Positions 1 to 7,019 of a stretch of DNA of 64,000 nt are shown here, in pieces. Location: NCBI RefSeq assembly GCF_900111325.1, contig NZ_FOGW01000011.1, positions 51,259-115,258 on the forward strand, in the 5' to 3' direction. Made by a program: the position numbers and the translations under genes. The first letter of the stretch is position 1. The number at the start of each line of letters is the position of its first letter. This DNA comes from Lachnobacterium bovis. GTDB taxonomy: Bacteria > Bacillota > Clostridia > Lachnospirales > Lachnospiraceae. The notes below the pieces were generated by a model. It was not told the DNA's origin and did no database searches. It saw only the letters and a list, made by a program, of their open reading frames with translations.

Positions 1-449
1 TTATATTTTTTTCCTTAGTATTATCTTTTTTAATATTAAGTATGTTTCTGCCTGCTATAAAAATGGATAGTATTTATCCGTATGGAGTAATTGGACAGGG
101 ATGCATGTGGGCTGATTTATATTACGATAATCCATTTTTATATTGCGTATTATATACATTAATAGACAGTTTATTTGCTGGATTAATTGCGTCGTCTTGC
201 GTGGCATTAGCTTTTATATTTAAGAAAAAAATTTCAGTTATAATGTTTCCTTTTTTGTTTTTGCTAGTAATAGATTATGTAGATGATAATTTTTTACTAG
301 GAGCGGAGTATTCTCCAATAAAATTTTTACAAGCTCTTCCAGTTTCTAATAATACGTATACGTGGGTAGTGTGTATATACATCGTTTTAATTATGAGTAT
401 ATCATTAGGAATAATTTTTATTAGAGGTCGAAAATATGAAGTTGTATAA
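1..449 (+). CDS. membrane protein, probable ABC-2-type permease subunit (5' truncated by the window edge)
   Basis: The reading frame is open from the first bases of the window into the first internal ATG at 42, so the true start lies upstream and only the last roughly 148 codons are seen. The visible part is hydrophobic, with a segment near IDSLFAGLIASSCVALAFIF, one around FPFLFLLVIDYV, and a last one at YIVLIMSISLGIIFIRG that ends in a short basic tail. It overlaps the next membrane protein by 14 bp and is followed by an ABC ATPase, so a role as one of two permease subunits of an exporter is inferred from context. I do not recognise a specific family, and the substrate is unknown. Confidence 0.6.
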   Translation, partial: IFFSLVLSFLILSMFLPAIKMDSIYPYGVIGQGCMWADLYYDNPFLYCVLYTLIDSLFAGLIASSCVALAFIFKKKISVIMFPFLFLLVIDYVDDNFLLGAEYSPIKFLQALPVSNNTYTWVVCIYIVLIMSISLGIIFIRGRKYEVV

Positions 450-1266
450 ATTATTAAAATATGATATAAAAATAGGAATTTTAAAGCGATGGTATCTATA
501 CTTTCTAGTGTTTGTTGGAGCAGTGTTAGGAGGATTAGGATATTATTATAATTTAGTGCAAAGGGGATTAGCTAATACTAAAGGATTGACAGTTATAAAT
601 ATATTTATGTATTTATTTGCTGGGAAAGAGCAGTTTAATCCAGAGGTAAATAGTGCGTTTGTATTTCCTATTGAATGGCTTTTGCTTTTTGTATTCGAAG
701 TTTTTATAGTTATGGATTATGCAAAAAGTAATCTTTTGGGTCATGGAGTACAAGTGATACTTAGAATGCATGAAAGGAATTTGTGGTGGTGTTCTAAATG
801 TGTGTGGGTTATTGTCAGTACAGTACTTTATTTTGCAATAATTTATTGCGCAATTTTGCTAGATTGTTTGTTGCTAAAAATCCCAATATCAATTAATTTT
901 TCAAATACGGTGAATGAAAAATTAATTGATTTATCTTTTATTAGTATTAGTCAAATTGACATAATATTATTTATTATTGTGGCACCTTTTTTTACGGCTC
1001 TTGCAGCTAATTTCTTGCAACTAATTTTAACTTTATTTATGAAAGAAACGCACGCTTTTTTAGTTATAGTAACGTGGTTGTTTGCATCTACTTATTATAA
1101 AAATATTTTATTGATAGGGAATTATGCAATGATAAAAAGAAATAAATTATGTATAGAAGGTGGAATAGATAGTCAGTGGGCAATAATCATTGATTTGTTT
1201 ATTGTTGTATTATGCATTATTTTGGGAATGTTTACCCTAAGAAAATATGACATAATAAAAAAGTGA
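436..1266 (+). CDS. integral membrane protein, probable ABC transporter permease subunit
   Basis: A 276-residue protein with about six hydrophobic segments (around residues 20-38, 80-95, 122-146, 172-200, 205-225 and 250-268) separated by short polar loops, a layout typical of small ABC-2-type permeases. The ATG at 436 overlaps the end of the preceding membrane protein, indicating translational coupling, and the ATPase gene follows 19 bp later. There is no recognisable catalytic motif. Together with its neighbours it probably forms a small exporter of the lantibiotic-immunity or bacitracin-resistance style, but this is inferred from gene order only. Confidence 0.6.
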   Translation: MKLYKLLKYDIKIGILKRWYLYFLVFVGAVLGGLGYYYNLVQRGLANTKGLTVINIFMYLFAGKEQFNPEVNSAFVFPIEWLLLFVFEVFIVMDYAKSNLLGHGVQVILRMHERNLWWCSKCVWVIVSTVLYFAIIYCAILLDCLLLKIPISINFSNTVNEKLIDLSFISISQIDIILFIIVAPFFTALAANFLQLILTLFMKETHAFLVIVTWLFASTYYKNILLIGNYAMIKRNKLCIEGGIDSQWAIIIDLFIVVLCIILGMFTLRKYDIIKK

Positions 1267-1285
1267 TTTTTGGAGGAATAAAAAA

Positions 1286-1927
1286 GTGGTAGAACTAGAA
1301 AATGTAACTAAGATTATAAGGCATAATAGTGTATTAAAAAGTGTAAGCTTTAAATTTGAAAAAGGAAACGTATATGGCATAAAGGGAGTGAATGGATCAG
1401 GAAAGACAATGCTTTTAAGGATGATTTCAGGTCTTATTTATCCAACAGAAGGGAAGGTACTGTATGAGGGGAAAATATTGGGGAAAGAGATTTCTTTTCC
1501 TAAGAGTATTGGTGTTTTAATAGAAAATCCTTCTTTTATAGATTCGTATACGGGATTTAACAATTTAAAACTGTTAACTTCCTTGAATGACATAGTGGGA
1601 GATGATGAAATTAGAGAAACTCTTTTGAGAGTGGGATTAGAACCAGATGATAAAAGAAAATATAAGAAATATTCATTAGGTATGAAGCAACGTTTAGGTA
1701 TTGCAGCAGCTATAGTGGAAAATCCAGAAATTATATTATTTGATGAGCCATTAAATGCTTTAGATACAAAGGGTGTTGAATTATTTGATAAGATAATTAA
1801 AGAAGAAAAACAAAAAGGTAAGCTAATAATAATGACTTGTCATGATGAAAAAAAATTATATTCATATTCGAACAAGATACTTTTTATGGAAAATGGAGTA
1901 TTGAAAGAAGTGGAGGAGTTGGAATGA
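1286..1927 (+). CDS. ABC transporter ATP-binding protein
   Basis: A 213-residue nucleotide-binding subunit that powers the membrane proteins encoded just upstream. Walker A is GVNGSGKT (about residues 35-42), the ABC signature reads YSLGMKQRLG, Walker B is IILFDEP, and the H-loop appears as MTCHDEK. Translation starts at GTG 1286 behind TGGAGG at 1271. The length matches compact exporter ATPases that lack an extra C-terminal domain. The stop overlaps the ATG of the next gene. The ATPase assignment is certain; the transported substrate cannot be read from the sequence. Confidence 0.93.
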   Translation: MVELENVTKIIRHNSVLKSVSFKFEKGNVYGIKGVNGSGKTMLLRMISGLIYPTEGKVLYEGKILGKEISFPKSIGVLIENPSFIDSYTGFNNLKLLTSLNDIVGDDEIRETLLRVGLEPDDKRKYKKYSLGMKQRLGIAAAIVENPEIILFDEPLNALDTKGVELFDKIIKEEKQKGKLIIMTCHDEKKLYSYSNKILFMENGVLKEVEELE

Positions 1928-2517
1928 GTAAAAATAAAATAAGAAAAATATTACTAATTGTAAGTGTAATTATTGCTGCAAGTGTAATATATTGTTATCG
2001 TTTTAAAGCGGCCAATCAGAAAATAAAAAACCCTAGAATTTTAAATTATAAACTAGGGGAGACAGTAAAAATGAATGATGACATATTATTAAGCTATACA
2101 ATGAAAGGGTATAGTATAAAAGTAAAAAAAACTGATGTATTAAATTACAAAGAATATCTAAAAAAATATAGACTTAAAGATAAATATACAGAAGTACCAG
2201 ATAAGGTATATGATGTTAAAGTTGAAATAGAAAATTATAATGCAGATAAAGGGACAGGTATTAATCTTGCAGAATTCTATATACAAAAATCTTCTGTTAT
2301 TGCGGGTATAGACGTAAATCTTTTGGGAGAAGTAAATAAAAATTTAAAAGGACAAACAGCTATTGCATTAAGAAAAAATTCAAAAATACAGATAAATATA
2401 CCGTTTGATTTGTACAAATATAGTTTTAATGATAGTACATGGAAAAATATAAAAAATTATGATATGAAGTTCGTTGTAACTCTCTATCCTACAAAAAAAG
2501 TTGTAGATTTGAGATAA
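1924..2517 (+). CDS. membrane-anchored protein of unknown function
   Basis: A 197-residue protein that starts inside the stop codon of the ATPase gene (ATGA overlap), so it is part of the same operon. The N-terminus is basic (MSKNKIRK) followed by a single hydrophobic segment (about residues 8-24), which suggests a signal anchor with the rest outside the membrane. The remainder is lysine-rich and looks like a beta-rich extracytoplasmic domain. There is no lipobox cysteine and no catalytic motif that I recognise. Its place in the cluster suggests an accessory or substrate-binding role for the exporter, but this is a guess. Confidence 0.7.
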   Translation: MSKNKIRKILLIVSVIIAASVIYCYRFKAANQKIKNPRILNYKLGETVKMNDDILLSYTMKGYSIKVKKTDVLNYKEYLKKYRLKDKYTEVPDKVYDVKVEIENYNADKGTGINLAEFYIQKSSVIAGIDVNLLGEVNKNLKGQTAIALRKNSKIQINIPFDLYKYSFNDSTWKNIKNYDMKFVVTLYPTKKVVDLR

Positions 2518-2558
2518 ACAACTAAATTTAATATTTAAGTTTTTAAGTAGGAATATAA

Positions 2559-2635
2559 AATAAAATAGGGCCCTATTATGTACCGCCCCCCAAAAGTTAG
2601 ACTTTTTGGGGTCACCTCACTATAGGGCGCTTTTA
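2559..2635. terminator. complex inverted repeat between convergent genes, likely bidirectional terminator
   Basis: A perfect 14-nt palindrome (AATAGGGCCCTATT) is followed by a CCCCAAAAGT / ACTTTTTGGGG stem with a tiny loop, then by GGGCGCTTTT. GCCCTAT on the left and ATAGGGC on the right form an outer pairing, so the whole stretch can fold as one long hairpin. It lies between the end of the ABC cluster (+) and the end of bioB (-). The GTACCGCCCCCCAAAAGTTAGAC part resembles the end of IS3-type elements, so it may be a mobile-element remnant used as a terminator. Confidence 0.55.
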
Positions 2636-2655
2636 ATATATAAAAAAAGAAAGTT

Positions 2656-3621
2656 TTATATTACAATACGGCCAAGTTGTTTAAGCATGTTTCTATCACT
2701 TTTTATAGTTGATCCACTTGTAGTGAGCATATTTCCAGTGATAGTTGAGCTGATTCCACAGGAAAAAGCTTCTTTTCCATTATTAGGAAGAAGTTTACGA
2801 CCACCAGCTAAACGGATGTCGGCAGAAGGGTTAATTAATCTAAAGATAGCGATAGTTCTAAGTATTTCATCAGGTGAAAGTGGAGCTTGGTTTTCTAAAG
2901 GAGTTCCTGGAATAGCCATTAAAACATTTATAGGAATTGATTTTATTTTTAAATTTTGTAAAGTTAAAGCCATGTCAATTCTATCTTGCCATGTTTCTCC
3001 CATACCTATAATTCCACCAGAACAAACATTAAAACCTACAGATTGCGCTAATTTTATTGTAGCTATTTTTTCGTCAAACGAATGAGTAGTACAAATATGA
3101 GGAAAATACCTTCTTGAAGTTTCTATGTTATCGTGGTAATTGCGAACACCAACATCATAAAGTTTTTTAAACTGATTCTTAGTTAAAAATCCCAAAGACG
3201 CACACAATGAAAGAGTTGTCTCCTTATTTATTTTTGAATAAATGTCCAGGGCTTGTTCAAACTCTTTTCCACTTAAACTTTTGCCAGAAGTTACAATCGC
3301 AAATCGATTTACCCCTTCACTAGCATTATTGCGGGCTTCTCTTAAAATTAAATCGCCATTTAAAAAATTATAATTTTTGCAAGAGGTATGATTGTAGGAT
3401 GACTGGGCACAATACTTGCAGTTTTCGCCACAATTGCCACTTTTTCCATTAATTATAGTACACAAATCTACAGTGTCACCACAGAAAGCTTTGCGGATAC
3501 GGTTTGCTGCTTCTTTTAGCTCAGAGAGGTCACATGTGACCAAAAAATCTAAGTTATCACCTTTTTGCAATAATTTCCCATCTATTATTTCATTTGCCAA
3601 TTCTAATAAATTCACTTTCAT
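2656..3621 (-). CDS. bioB: biotin synthase (radical SAM), variant auxiliary-cluster type
   Basis: Inserts sulfur into dethiobiotin to make biotin. The 321-residue protein carries the radical-SAM motif C64-xxx-C68-xx-C71 (CGENCKYC), the VCSGGIIGMGET block with C200, C140 in LCASLG, and R270 in IRLAGGR. The cysteine that in E. coli BioB (C97) ligates the auxiliary [2Fe-2S] cluster is replaced by alanine (A108, RFAIVTSG), while an extra cysteine appears near the C-terminus (C288, EAFSCG). This pattern suggests the second BioB type found in anaerobes. ATG at 3621 follows GGGAGG on the minus strand. It is transcribed divergently from bioY under a shared BirA-type operator, and no other biotin synthesis gene is present here. 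Confidence 0.93.
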   Translation of the reverse strand: MKVNLLELANEIIDGKLLQKGDNLDFLVTCDLSELKEAANRIRKAFCGDTVDLCTIINGKSGNCGENCKYCAQSSYNHTSCKNYNFLNGDLILREARNNASEGVNRFAIVTSGKSLSGKEFEQALDIYSKINKETTLSLCASLGFLTKNQFKKLYDVGVRNYHDNIETSRRYFPHICTTHSFDEKIATIKLAQSVGFNVCSGGIIGMGETWQDRIDMALTLQNLKIKSIPINVLMAIPGTPLENQAPLSPDEILRTIAIFRLINPSADIRLAGGRKLLPNNGKEAFSCGISSTITGNMLTTSGSTIKSDRNMLKQLGRIVI

Positions 3622-3760
3622 AACTAAACCTCCCGGAAAATGTAATATTAAATATTTATTTAATAAAAAAATATAATTATCGTCTTAAGGACAATTTTTT
3701 TTACAAGTAAAATACCCAAAACATTGGATAATTTTTTTGAAACGATTTTCTAACAAAGCA

Positions 3761-3789
3761 AGTATAAAACTAAAAAAATGAATTGTCAA
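3761..3789 (-). promoter_or_regulatory. bioB promoter
   Basis: On the minus strand, TTGACA (plus coordinates 3784-3789), a 17-nt spacer and TATACT (3761-3766). The -35 box is part of the left arm of the BirA-type inverted repeat, so repressor binding would block it directly. Confidence 0.8.
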
Positions 3790-3814
3790 CCCAAAAATAA
3801 AACAGGTTGACAAT
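3782..3814. promoter_or_regulatory. BirA biotin-repressor operator shared by bioB and bioY
   Basis: Perfect inverted repeat ATTGTCAACC (3782-3791) / GGTTGACAAT (3805-3814) with a 13-nt spacer. This fits the known BirA operator form in Firmicutes (TTGTNAACC and its complement). Its arms contain the -35 hexamers of both divergent promoters, so a single site should repress biotin synthesis and uptake together when biotin is plentiful. No birA gene is in the window. Confidence 0.85.
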
Positions 3815-3835
3815 CAAAAGCGTTGTAATTATAAT
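3807..3835 (+). promoter_or_regulatory. bioY promoter
   Basis: A perfect vegetative promoter: TTGACA (3807-3812), 17-nt spacer, TATAAT (3830-3835). The -35 box lies in the right arm of the BirA-type operator. The bioY ATG is about 50 nt downstream. Confidence 0.88.
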
Positions 3836-3884
3836 GTGGTTGTAAATTATTAAAAATTGATATAATTTAGGAGGAGCAAAAATT

Positions 3885-4469
3885 ATGGACAATATGAAAA
3901 TCTCAAGGGAAAAATCTAATAGTTCTGTATTTTTTAGTGTAAAAAATATGACAACCATTGCAATGATGACAGCAGTTATATGTGTTTTAGGACCTTTTTC
4001 AGTACCTATTGGTCGGGTGCCTATTTCTCTTTTACCATTGGCTGTTTTTCTTGCGGTATACATTATTGGAACTGTTAGAGGAACAATTGCTTATAGTATT
4101 TATTTGTTGCTAGGTTTATTTGGGGCATCTGTTTTTGGAGGGGGCTCGGGAGGACCTAGTGTAGTATTTGGTCCAACAGGAGGATATTTGGTATCCTTTA
4201 TTTTTATGGCATTATTAAGTGGATTTTTTATTCACAGATTTTATAAAAATGTTGTAATCCAGGGCATTGGAATGTTTTTAGGAATTCTTCTAGCTTATGG
4301 GTGTGGAACAATTTGGTTTATGATTTTAATGAAATGTAATCTTAAGGTAGCACTTACACAATGCGTTTTCCCATTTATTCCTTTTGATATTGTAAAGGTT
4401 ATAGTGGGAATTATAGTGGGAAGATCTGTTAGACGTAGACTTATCGCTGCTAATGTAATAGAAGATTAA
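3885..4469 (+). CDS. bioY: BioY, biotin-specific S component of an ECF transporter
   Basis: A 194-residue polytopic membrane protein that captures biotin for an energy-coupling-factor transporter. About six hydrophobic helices are visible after a polar N-terminus, and the family landmark SVFGGGSGGPSVVFGPTGGY (residues near 85-105) is present with its glycine-rich loop. AGGAGG lies about 8 nt before the ATG. No EcfA or EcfT genes are nearby, so it probably uses a shared ECF module encoded elsewhere, as is common in Firmicutes. Pairing with bioB under one operator supports the assignment. Confidence 0.93.
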   Translation: MDNMKISREKSNSSVFFSVKNMTTIAMMTAVICVLGPFSVPIGRVPISLLPLAVFLAVYIIGTVRGTIAYSIYLLLGLFGASVFGGGSGGPSVVFGPTGGYLVSFIFMALLSGFFIHRFYKNVVIQGIGMFLGILLAYGCGTIWFMILMKCNLKVALTQCVFPFIPFDIVKVIVGIIVGRSVRRRLIAANVIED

Positions 4470-4573
4470 GTGACAATATATAAAAAACATGGTTAATACC
4501 TCCTAACTGGTATTATAATATATTAGATATGCTTATTGTAATCATGCAAATTAATTATAATGCGTTATTTTCG

Positions 4574-4603
4574 TTGAATATATAAGAAAGAATGTGCTAT
4601 ATT
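4574..4603 (+). promoter_or_regulatory. promoter of the riboswitch-controlled FAD dehydrogenase gene
   Basis: TTGAAT (4574-4579), 18-nt spacer and TATATT (4598-4603) preceded by TG-like extended -10 bases. It places the transcript start at the 5' edge of the purine aptamer. Confidence 0.6.
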
Positions 4604-4608
4604 GAGGT

Positions 4609-4673
4609 GGGTTATATAAGTCTGTAATTGGTCAGACGTCTCTACAACTACCGTAAATAGTTCACTATAACTC
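4609..4673 (+). promoter_or_regulatory. purine riboswitch aptamer, guanine/hypoxanthine type
   Basis: P1 pairs GGGTTATA (4609-4616) with TATAACTC (4666-4673). P2 is GTCTG/CAGAC around an L2 loop containing TTGG. J2/3 reads GTCTCTAC (class consensus GTTTCTACC). P3 is AACTA/TAGTT around the L3 loop CCGTAAA, with the GG and CC needed for the loop-loop contact. The position equivalent to xpt nucleotide 74, which reads the ligand, is C4665, predicting guanine or hypoxanthine rather than adenine. The SD of the next gene follows within 15 nt, so control could act on translation, but I did not find a clear competing hairpin. Confidence 0.85.
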
Positions 4674-4696
4674 ATAAAAAAAGGAGGTAATTTTTT

Positions 4697-6082
4697 ATGA
4701 ATTATGATGTTATTATTATAGGAGCGGGACCTGGAGGAATATTTTCTGCCTATGAATTAATGAAAAAAAATTCAAACTTAAGCGTTGCAGTTTTTGAGGA
4801 AGGTGCATCGTTAGAACAGAGACATTGTCCTATAGATGGCGATAAGGTTAAAAGTTGTATAAAATGCAAAACATGTTCAATAATGAGTGGATTTGGCGGA
4901 GCAGGTGCTTTTTCAGATGGTAAATATAACATTACGAACGATTTCGGTGGAACATTGTATGAGCATATAGGTAAAGATAAAGCTATTTCATTAATGAAAT
5001 ACGTTGATCAGATAAATGTTGAGCATGGTGGCGAAGGTACTAAAATGTATTCGACAGCTGGTACAAATTTAAAGAAACTTTGTATTCAAAACAAGTTAAA
5101 TTTATTAGATGCATCGGTTCGTCATCTTGGAACTGATAAAAATTATGTTGTTTTAGGAAATATGTATAATGAGTTAAAGGATAAAGTTGATTTTTATTTC
5201 TTTACCCCAATTAAAACAATTAAAGTCCTAGAGAATGGATTATACAGAATTGTATATGAAAAAGCTGGACAAATGGAATATTGTGATTGTAAACAGTGTA
5301 TAGTATCAGTTGGTAGAAGTGGAAGTAAATGGATGCAACATGTTTGTGAAGAGCTTGATATTCCAACTAAATCTAATCGTGTTGATATCGGAGTTAGAGT
5401 TGAGCTACCAGCTGTAGTTTTTTCGCATTTAACAGATGAGTTATATGAAAGCAAAATTGTATATAGAACAGAGAAGTTTGAAGATAAAGTTAGAACATTT
5501 TGTATGAATCCATATGGAAGTGTTGTAAATGAAAATACGAATGGAATAATTACAGTAAATGGTCATAGTTTTGAAGATCCTAAAATGAGAACACAAAATA
5601 CTAACTTTGCTTTACTTGTTGCGAAGCATTTTACAGCACCATTTAAAGATAGTAATGGATATGGAGAAAGTATTGCTAGACTTTCTAATATGCTAGGTGG
5701 AGGCGTAATTGTTCAACGTTTTGGTGATTTGATTAGAGGACGAAGAAGTAATAAAAAACGTATTGAAGAAGGCACAGTTCGTCCAACATTAGCTGCAACA
5801 CCAGGAGATTTAAGTCTTGTTTTACCAAAGCGAATTTTAGATGGTATTATTGAAATGATTAATGCTCTTGATAAAATTGCACCAGGAACAGCTAATGATG
5901 ACACATTGTTATATGGTGTAGAAGTTAAATTTTATAATATGGAAGTTGACATAGATGAAAATCTAGAGACAAAATATAAGGGATTATATATTATTGGTGA
6001 TGGTAGTGGAGTGACACATTCGCTTTCACACGCATCAGCTAGTGGAGTCTATGTGGCTGATAGAATAGTGGAAAATAATTAA
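4697..6082 (+). CDS. FAD-dependent dehydrogenase of the COG2509 type
   Basis: A 461-residue flavoprotein. The N-terminus has the FAD dinucleotide-binding fold (VIIIGAGPGGIFSAYEL, residues 5-21, then VAVFEEG), and the C-terminus has the second FAD signature LYIIGDGSGVTHSLSHASASG. A cysteine cluster (CPIDGDKVKSCIKCKTCSIM, around residues 36-55) is typical of this uncharacterised family of predicted NAD(FAD)-utilising dehydrogenases. AAGGAGG lies 8 nt before the ATG. The gene stands alone between a guanine-type riboswitch and a terminator, which suggests a purine-related redox reaction. The substrate is unknown. Confidence 0.85.
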   Translation: MNYDVIIIGAGPGGIFSAYELMKKNSNLSVAVFEEGASLEQRHCPIDGDKVKSCIKCKTCSIMSGFGGAGAFSDGKYNITNDFGGTLYEHIGKDKAISLMKYVDQINVEHGGEGTKMYSTAGTNLKKLCIQNKLNLLDASVRHLGTDKNYVVLGNMYNELKDKVDFYFFTPIKTIKVLENGLYRIVYEKAGQMEYCDCKQCIVSVGRSGSKWMQHVCEELDIPTKSNRVDIGVRVELPAVVFSHLTDELYESKIVYRTEKFEDKVRTFCMNPYGSVVNENTNGIITVNGHSFEDPKMRTQNTNFALLVAKHFTAPFKDSNGYGESIARLSNMLGGGVIVQRFGDLIRGRRSNKKRIEEGTVRPTLAATPGDLSLVLPKRILDGIIEMINALDKIAPGTANDDTLLYGVEVKFYNMEVDIDENLETKYKGLYIIGDGSGVTHSLSHASASGVYVADRIVENN

Positions 6083-6090
6083 AATTTATA

Positions 6091-6139
6091 TACCCTCTTT
6101 ATTGGATAACGTAAAATTCAGTAAGGAGGGTTATTTTTA
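6091..6139 (+). terminator. intrinsic terminator after the FAD dehydrogenase
   Basis: ACCCTC...TTTA on the left pairs with TAAGGAGGGT on the right, followed by TATTTTTATT. Confidence 0.7.
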
Positions 6140-6287
6140 TTGATAAGACTTGTTTTTGGGACAAGAGTACTTTTTGTACTTACAATATATAAGATTTACA
6201 AGAGAAGGTGCTTAGAATTAAAAATATTGTATTATAAATGCATAACATTATCATATGAAAAATGTGTTTTTTTTTTATAAATATTAT

Positions 6288-6316
6288 TTGACTATTTATG
6301 TTTTAATTTATAGAAT
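6288..6316 (+). promoter_or_regulatory. promoter of the methionine synthase operon
   Basis: TTGACT (6288-6293), 17-nt spacer, TAGAAT (6311-6316), followed by AGGAG at 6331 and the first start codon at 6342. No SAM or cobalamin riboswitch is recognisable in the short leader, and the AT-rich stretch upstream (6140-6285) shows nothing but a small AGTAC/GTACT hairpin. Confidence 0.75.
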
Positions 6317-6341
6317 TAAAGTATAAAAGTAGGAGCAGTGC

Positions 6342-7019
6342 GTGATAATGGATGTGAAATTGATAAGTAGTGATATTAAAGAAATTTTAAGATACTTAGC
6401 ATACAATAATCAAGCACTTGATGAAGGAATTAAACAGCAAGTGCTTGATTCTATTACAAGGGTTAATGAAGCTTCAGAAGCTAAATATATTTATAAAGTT
6501 TTTGAGATGGAAGAAAACAGTTTTCCCAAGGAGCTCATTTTTTTAAAGGGAGATGGAATAAAAAATCATCTTAAAGGTTGTCACAAAGTTGTTTTGATGG
6601 CTGCAACAATAGGTATAAATGTTGAAAGGTTAATTAGAAGAGAACAAATCAAGAATATGTCTAATGCCGTTATTATGGATGCTTGTGCAAGTGTCTTAAT
6701 AGAGGCTGTTTGTGATACGGTTGAATCCAATTTGAGGAAAGAGGTAGCTAAAGAAGGTTTATTTTTAACGACTCGTTTTTCACCAGGGTATGTGGATTTA
6801 CCAATTGAAATTCAAAATCAGTTTTGCGATACATTAAATACTGCAAAAACAATAGGACTTACAGTTAGTGATAGTGGAATCTTGATTCCAAGAAAGTCAG
6901 TAACTGCAATTATGGGGATATCTAAAAGTTCAGTAAAAAAGAATAAAAGAAGTTGTAATGATTGCAATTTGAAAGAAAATTGTAGATTTAGAAGAAATGG
7001 AGTAAGTTGTAGTGAATAG
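6342..7019 (+). CDS. stand-alone methionine synthase activation (reactivation) domain protein
   Basis: A 225-residue homologue of the C-terminal activation domain of MetH, which binds AdoMet and reductively remethylates inactive cob(II)alamin. The family signature FSPGYVDLPIEIQ (about residues 146-158) and the C-terminal cysteine motif CNDCNLKENC are visible. In E. coli this domain is fused to MetH, whereas here it is a separate gene overlapping metH by 8 bp. The start is GTG 6342, six nt behind AGGAG; an in-frame ATG at 6348 is the alternative. The protein probably works in trans on the adjacent MetH. Confidence 0.88.
   Translation: MIMDVKLISSDIKEILRYLAYNNQALDEGIKQQVLDSITRVNEASEAKYIYKVFEMEENSFPKELIFLKGDGIKNHLKGCHKVVLMAATIGINVERLIRREQIKNMSNAVIMDACASVLIEAVCDTVESNLRKEVAKEGLFLTTRFSPGYVDLPIEIQNQFCDTLNTAKTIGLTVSDSGILIPRKSVTAIMGISKSSVKKNKRSCNDCNLKENCRFRRNGVSCSE

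Noticed and set aside
2606..3085. 159-codon + strand frame over the 3' end of bioB
   Set aside because: It is antisense to bioB, begins in the terminator, and its translation has no domain-like features. bioB explains the region.
4495..4514. AATACC / GGTATT hairpin after bioY with an anti-Shine-Dalgarno loop (CCTCCT)
   Set aside because: There is no T run, and it lies upstream of the riboswitch promoter, so it cannot be the riboswitch expression platform. It may be a weak bioY terminator only.
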